A DNA stretch of 64,000 nt from Scilla litardierei (lineage: Eukaryota > Streptophyta > Magnoliopsida > Asparagales > Asparagaceae): contig CM061139.1 of assembly GCA_030789695.1 (NCBI GenBank), forward strand, positions 103,090,037-103,154,036, given 5' to 3'. Position numbers and translations under genes: made by a program. This document shows positions 61,101 through 64,000 of the stretch, in pieces. The notes under the pieces were generated by a model. That model did no database searches. It had not been told where the DNA came from and worked only from the letters and a program-made list of their open reading frames with translations. Within the stretch, counting starts at the first letter, position 1. The number at the start of each line of letters is the position of its first letter.

Positions 61101-63603
61101 TTTTTTTTGAAAGGTAAGCCAAAGTCTATATTAATAATGTACACTACAATACACAGCGCGGTAGTTCGTAGGATCCAAGACACAATAGAGGGAGGAGCGG
61201 ACATAAGCATCGTCACTCCCTACTATCAGCCCGAACCTAAGCACTAACCACTCAATCAAAGCTAAAAGAAAATACACCAGCAGCTCAGGCTACATGCCAG
61301 GCCGCACAAAATGACCCATGTATCAACCATAGTCCAATATACCCCAATTATCCAATGCTTCAGCAGAAGTCTCCATGCAATCAGTAGTATCTTTAGACCT
61401 CATCGCAATCCTAATGTCAACTGCGATCTCATCAAATAGAATAGTCTTCAGCCACCTGGATTTGTCAAATACACGTCGGTTTCACTCCCTCCATAGATGC
61501 CACACCATAGCCGATAAAATTAATTTAGCAAGCAAGGACAGGATTTCATTTTTGCCCAGATTGGTAGCAATGTAATTGTCGAACTCCAACAGGCTGGGTT
61601 CATGGGGCTAGAGATACACAGTTTAAGCATGGCCCTTCTCAAAATGTAAGCAGAGTATCGGCATTTGAAGAAAACATGATCTATGCTCTCTATGCTGCCA
61701 TCCTCGCATAGCATACATTCAGTCGGCGTATTCATGCCCCACTTAGCTAGCTTATCTCTCGTCAGAAGTTTACCTTTGAAAGCACGAAGGAGCATCAGGG
61801 ACATCTTGGGGATGTAGTTAGTGAACCAAATCAGCTTATAAAAGGGTAATACATCACCTTTGGAACGAATATTATCCCAAGCCTCCTTAAAATTGAATTG
61901 TGAACTGGGTTGCCATTCCCAAGAGTCAGATGCTGCCCCCAATTTGATCGGCCTGAGCATAGGTAAAATTCTTTGAATTGCATGGTCATCAATCCAAGCC
62001 GCCACATCCTAATAATCACACACTTGTTTCCTTTCAGCTCCATTTGAGATCTCAAGAAGATTTTTGAGAGGCCCGTAGTTTAGCCAGTTGTCGTGCCAGA
62101 AGAGGGTCTCGGTGCCATCTCTAACTTTCCTCTTAATAAGCTTCTGAGATAGGGTCCTACAGTGGAGGTGAAACTTCCAGGTTCCAGATTGTAGCACAAA
62201 TCCTTTTGCATCATAGAATGTTACCGCATCCCTATATTTACCTCTCATGTACTCTACCCATAGGCTATTAGACTTCAGCAACCGCCAAGTAAGCTTAATC
62301 CCCGATGCTAGATTCAGATCAGATAGAAACCTTAACCCGACCCCCCTTCAGACTTAGGTTTGCATGAATCTTGCCAAGCCCATGATCTTGTAGCCCCCCA
62401 TATGAAATTTCTACATAATGAGGTGAGTGCGCGCAGTACAGTAGAAGGAATTCTATAAACTTGTATCCAGAATGATATCATACAGTAGATCACAGTTTTG
62501 ACCAACTCAATACACCCTGCAATCGATAACGAAGATGAAGTCCATCCACTCAGCCTCTTCTTGCATTTATCAAGCAGTCTGATATACATATGACTCTTCG
62601 GGTATTTTAATGATAAAGGGAGTCCCAGATAAGTGGTAAAGCTATTTGCATGCCTGACTCCTATATATTATGCAAGAGCATCTGGGTTTTTGACCCTTTG
62701 CTAAACATTGCTGCGCTTTTACCCAAGTTGGTTTCAAGTCCTGTAAAAATTTTGAAGTCATCCAACAAGATTGTGATCGGTTAAAAGATCTGCGGTTTGC
62801 TCGACAAAACAGGAGCAAGTCATCTGCAAATAACAGGTGAGAAATAGATCCAGTCCTTCTCATAGGTTGAATGGACCCTTTAGAGAGAGATTTCACCAGG
62901 ATAAGAGAGAAAGATTCCATGACTATAACAAATAAATAAGGAGAAAGTTGGATCACCTTACCTGAGTCCTTTGTTTCCTTCAAAGTAGCCTACAGGGGCC
63001 CCGTTAACCATCACAGAGAAAGATGGTGTAGAAATTCATTCCTTGATCCAGCTGATGAAGGTTCGCCCAAATCCCATCTAGTGCAAAATAAAATACACAA
63101 ATTCTCTGTTCACACTGTCAAAAGCCTTTCTGAGATCAAGTTTAAGACATGCTCTTGCCCCCATAGGATTGCTGAAATCTCTGATCTGCTCGTGGGCCAG
63201 AAGAGTGCAATCGAAGAGAAGTCTTCCTTTGAGGAATACTGCTTGGTTGGGGGAGATTAAATCATGAATAACTAGCTTAATTCTGTTGCAAATTATCTTG
63301 CTAATAATCTTGTATATGACATTGCAGCAAGCAATGGGCCTATAGTCCCCTATCCCAGAAGCATTAGAACTTTTAGGGACCAGAGTCAAGAAAGTGTGAT
63401 TCACATGTCGAAGCAAGGAACCCGATTTGAAGAATGAATGAACTGCTGCTACCACATCATTTCCAATAAGACTACAATTGTGTTGGAAGAAGAATCCATT
63501 GAATCCATCAGGCCCCGGGGCTTTGTTGGGCCATATCTGGAAAACTGCCTCCTTAATTTCAGCCGGCTTTACCATTCTATCCATCCAGTTTGTTGGCTCC
63601 TTA
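61101..63603 (-). mobile_element. 5'-truncated L1-type LINE
   Basis: Minus-strand non-LTR retrotransposon. RT begins at the truncated end (KAPGPDGFNGFFFQH, FLTLVPKSSNASGIGDYRPI, LDLRKAFDSVNREFV in 63603-63078). It continues in shifted frames (LSPYLFVIVMESFSLIL, LLFADDLLLF with the FADD box) and then KKRLSGWTSSSLSIAGCIEL (62589-62332). The zinc-binding RVT C-terminal domain lies at 62005-61520 (KWGMNTPTECMLCEDGSIES, IDHVFFKCRYS). An oligo-T at 61102-61109 corresponds to its poly(A) tail. Endonuclease and ORF1 are missing. It lies inside a microsatellite, so target duplications are ambiguous. Several frameshifts make it inactive. Confidence 0.92.
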
Positions 63604-63659
63604 TGTATATATGTATATATACATATGTATGTATGTATATGTGTGTGTGTGTGTGTGTA
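63604..63659. repeat. TATATG / (TG)n microsatellite, right flank of the LINE
   Basis: TATATGTATATATACATATG, then TATG and TGTGTG units. This is the continuation of the 60906-61100 tract across the LINE insertion. Confidence 0.9.
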
Positions 63660-63733
63660 TGGATTTCGGAGGCGAATACGATATGAAAAGAGATGAAATG
63701 ATGCGGTAAAACATGGAAAATATGGACACATCA

Positions 63734-63775
63734 AAATCCCCCAAGCTTACCTCTTACTCGTCCTTGAGGAAGACG
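63734..63775 (-). promoter_or_regulatory. Polypurine tract and GAGGACGA-type near-palindrome of the second Athila
   Basis: The minus strand reads CGTCTTCCTCAAGGACGAGT, then AAGAGGTAAGCTTGGGGGAT just before the LTR. It matches the arrangement at 33930-33974 in the first Athila. Confidence 0.8.
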
Positions 63776-64000
63776 AATACTAAGCTCAACAGGCGATAAA
63801 AATAAGAAATAGAAAAAGGAATAGAAGATGGAGGGGAGCTCTAGATTGTTCAGTCAGATCTCAAGCCCTAGCTACATATCACGATGCTTCGAAATAAATC
63901 ACATGCTAACATTAATTTCGTATCTTTCGCTTAATATAACACTTGCAAGCATTTAAGATCAAAGAAAGGGAATTCTCAATATTCATGCAGTCAAATCATA
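63776..64000 (-). other. 3' untranslated part of the second Athila element
   Basis: Noncoding AT-rich DNA, similar in placement and composition to the region before the purine tract of the first Athila. The element continues beyond the window. Confidence 0.5.

Larger units (their letters stand above)
59111..63733 (-). repeat. 3' LTR of a second, minus-strand Athila element (with nested LINE)
   Basis: On the minus strand it begins TGATGTGTCCATATTTTCC at 63733 after the purine tract, and ends GATGCACCA at 59111. These termini resemble those of the first Athila LTR (TGATCG...GCGACCA). It contains a CTCGGTCGAG palindrome cluster, a microsatellite and a LINE. Without the LINE and microsatellite it is about 1.9 kb. 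The element body continues right of the window. Confidence 0.75.

Noticed and set aside
60874..61216. Tyr/Ile-rich proteins of 75-106 residues on both strands
   Set aside because: They are translations of the TA/TATG microsatellite.

Overview
This window is repeat-rich nuclear DNA from a flowering plant. I find no intact host gene. Nearly all of it is nested LTR retrotransposons of plant-specific lineages: Sirevirus and Ale-like Ty1/copia, and Athila, Retand/Tat and Tekay-like Ty3/gypsy. There is also one L1-type LINE and one Mutator-type MITE. No rRNA gene, tRNA gene or CRISPR array was noticed. The species cannot be named from what is seen.

Layout. 1-457 is the 3' end of a Sirevirus-type LTR, which cuts into a minus-strand copia element. 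That element's parts are its gag/protease remnant (458-1595), a leader of ~235-bp tandem repeats (1850-2280 and 8898-9470), its PBS (10121-10134) and its 5' LTR (10137-10633). Inside the leader sits a decayed copia element with ~100-bp LTRs (2281-8897, TSD AATTT), which itself carries a 374-bp MITE (3640-4013, 9-bp TSD). 10634-11721 is unassigned and may hold fragments of a decayed gene.

11727-35545 is a plus-strand Athila element (TSD GTAGT). It lacks recognisable gag and protease, and its pol is broken by stops and frameshifts. A young 12.3-kb Sirevirus (14841-27165, TSD CTTAT, LTRs differing at about five sites) is inserted exactly inside the Athila reverse transcriptase. The Sirevirus keeps an open gag and an open env-like frame, but pol is interrupted. 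35591-39405 holds two further LTR-like sequences.

39656-59110 is a minus-strand Retand/Tat gypsy element with an antisense accessory reading frame (41127-43569), an 81/108-bp tandem array and decayed pol and gag. Its RNase H region is split by a 7.7-kb Tekay-like derivative with ~3.4-kb LTRs and only 0.8 kb between them (47060-54721). At 59111 the outer Retand LTR is cut by the 3' LTR of a second, minus-strand Athila element. That LTR contains a microsatellite into which a 5'-truncated LINE has inserted.

Most striking pattern: three unrelated lineages (Sirevirus, Athila, Retand) each carry an accessory frame behind pol, and each frame is preceded by its own promoter-like structure. In the Sirevirus and the Athila this structure includes a second copy of the palindrome array found in the element's own LTR. 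Palindrome clusters upstream of a TATA-like site recur in most LTRs of the window, with a different core sequence in each family.
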